Below are positions 28,157 to 29,121 of a DNA stretch of 29,121 nt, piece by piece; the first letter of the stretch is position 1; every line of letters begins with the position of its first letter. The DNA lies in IMG/VR virus record IMGVR_UViG_3300025087_000259, positions 1 through 29,121 of that record; one strand, given 5' to 3'. The position numbers and the translations under genes were made by a program. Below the pieces are notes generated by a model, which searched no databases, was not told where the DNA came from, and was given only the letters and a program-made list of their open reading frames with translations. The DNA is from a virus.

Positions 28157-29121
28157 TTATTTGTAGAAATAGGCCGTGCAGTATGGACCTAACTGGCATA
28201 CATTCGTCGGCCCACTTATTGTTATTTTGTTTGTAGCAGGGTTCCAAGAAGCCGTAATTGATTTGCTGTCAGCCCCGCCGTCCTCAACGATTGTCCCGGA
28301 AGTTTTGCCAGTTGGGAAAATTGTAACCTCTCCGCCGAATTGTATATCTGGATTCTCGTTCTGATCGCCCACCATAGTAACGATCGCGGCTTTCGCCCCA
28401 GTCGGAGCAGTTATATTTGCCGAACTCCAAACCGAGGTGTCGCCAGTAGCCACCGATCCGATATACTCCCACCTTACAATTGGCCTCCAAGTCATTTCGG
28501 TTACGAAAGAGCTTGAAGAAATGAGAGCATAACCGTCTGCACCGGCCGAGGCCAAGCGTACAAAGTTACCACTCCCCTTAACAATCAAATCTCCGGAGGC
28601 AGAGGCGGTCATAGTTAAACCGGTAACGCCAAGCTTTAATCCGGTAGGCAAAGCCGTGCCATTCAAACGTACAATCTTTCCGGAAGCACCGGCGTTGGAT
28701 ACGTCGTCGGCAGTTATGTATAAATTGCCGGCCCCCGGCGTTCCACTTGATCCGGCTAAAGCGTCTTTCTGTCCGGTGCTTGGTAGAAATGTAGAATAAT
28801 TTGAGGAAGCGAGATAAGAGGGATTGATAAATAACCTTGCGGCCGATCCGCCTAATCCTGTACCAGCGTTAATCTCGGCGACTGTTGCCAATTCGGAACA
28901 ACCTTTTACCGTTTCGCTACCATTGGCACACCCAGCTAAGATACCGGTATCAACATAGTTTTTATCCACCAAAACGCTTGAGCTGGCCGTAGTAAAATCT
29001 TTGGCCGCCGGATAGTACATTATGTTAGGCAACGATTCTTGGCCGTTCAGAATCCTGCTTAAAATCGCGAGTTGTGGGTAGTTAGTAACCTTAATTGAAG
29101 CGCCGCGCCTGTGGGTCTTTT
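28157..29121 (-). CDS. Fibre-like structural protein, N-terminus beyond the right edge
   Basis: The frame is open from the stop at 28157 to the window edge (about 320 codons visible). A TTG at 29032 is in frame, but about 29 more codons without a stop follow upstream (QLAILSRILNGQESLPN is part of them), so the true start is outside. DFTTASSSVLVDKNYVDTG is typical of the attachment region of phage fibres, where 'K-x-Y-V-D' recurs. The rest is Gly/Ser/Thr/Ala-rich and beta-like (SASGDLIVKGSGNFVRLASA), ending with a C-terminal beta domain with two Cys (NVCQLGPYCTAYF). A tail fibre or host-binding protein is likely. It is the first gene of the visible transcript. Confidence 0.65.
   Translation of the reverse strand, partial: KTHRRGASIKVTNYPQLAILSRILNGQESLPNIMYYPAAKDFTTASSSVLVDKNYVDTGILAGCANGSETVKGCSELATVAEINAGTGLGGSAARLFINPSYLASSNYSTFLPSTGQKDALAGSSGTPGAGNLYITADDVSNAGASGKIVRLNGTALPTGLKLGVTGLTMTASASGDLIVKGSGNFVRLASAGADGYALISSSSFVTEMTWRPIVRWEYIGSVATGDTSVWSSANITAPTGAKAAIVTMVGDQNENPDIQFGGEVTIFPTGKTSGTIVEDGGADSKSITASWNPATNKITISGPTNVCQLGPYCTAYFYK

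Noticed and set aside
1-29121. CRISPR array, insertion sequence, integrase or attachment site
   Set aside because: No spaced direct repeats, transposase, integrase or tRNA-end duplication was seen.
1-29121. Alternative genetic code with TGA as sense codon, as in some Patescibacteria
   Set aside because: Several genes end in TGA inside tight ATGA junctions (for example 9539-9542 and 11346-11349) and long genes have no in-frame TGA, so the standard bacterial code holds.

Overview
The window is a stretch of a tailed double-stranded DNA phage genome. Every convincing gene lies on the minus strand, packed head to tail with 1-30 nt overlaps (many ATGA or TAATG junctions). Both edges cut genes: a membrane protein runs off the left edge and a fibre-like protein is open through the right edge. 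There is no integrase, DNA polymerase or recognisable tail tube gene in view. A large portal, a scaffold, an HK97-fold-type capsid protein and a 1975-residue probable ejected protein suggest a podovirus-like phage; this is inference. TGA is used as a stop, so the standard bacterial code applies. The six-cysteine secreted lysozyme and the beta-rich surface proteins recall phages assembled from groundwater and Patescibacteria-rich samples, but the sequence does not prove a host.

Layout in the direction of transcription (right to left). (1) 29121-18492, late distal module: fibre-like protein (partial), coiled-coil structural protein, giant polyvalent protein (ADP-ribosyltransferase-like motifs, HExxH metallopeptidase, LPD38-like segment), papain-like cysteine peptidase, holin-like protein, secreted lytic transglycosylase, HNH endonuclease, then a strong bidirectional terminator (18440-18469). 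(2) 18410-17770, control region: a good sigma70 promoter with two palindromic operators, followed by a small helix-turn-helix gene. (3) 17770-11346, early module: coiled-coil protein, single-strand-annealing-like protein, PD-(D/E)XK nuclease, stand-alone sigma region 4 protein, NinB-like and NinG-like recombination proteins, and a winged-helix replication initiator whose gene carries a cluster of palindromes beside an AT-rich tract (origin candidate). (4) 11349-6455, packaging module: small zinc-ribbon and membrane proteins, small terminase, orphan C5 DNA methyltransferase, large terminase. (5) 6361-1, head module: portal, small proteins, scaffold, major capsid protein, and two proteins with N-terminal membrane anchors.

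The most striking signals are non-coding. In front of the scaffold/capsid genes, an RNA that can form a pseudoknot (3324-3426) shares one strand with an intrinsic terminator (3304-3328), which is the architecture of an attenuator or riboswitch. Further down the same transcript, a three-way-junction RNA (724-787) follows the capsid gene and a nested stem-loop (124-181) precedes the next gene. Five tiny genes (32-54 residues), four of them membrane proteins, were found by reading the gaps; their starts and stops interlock with their neighbours.
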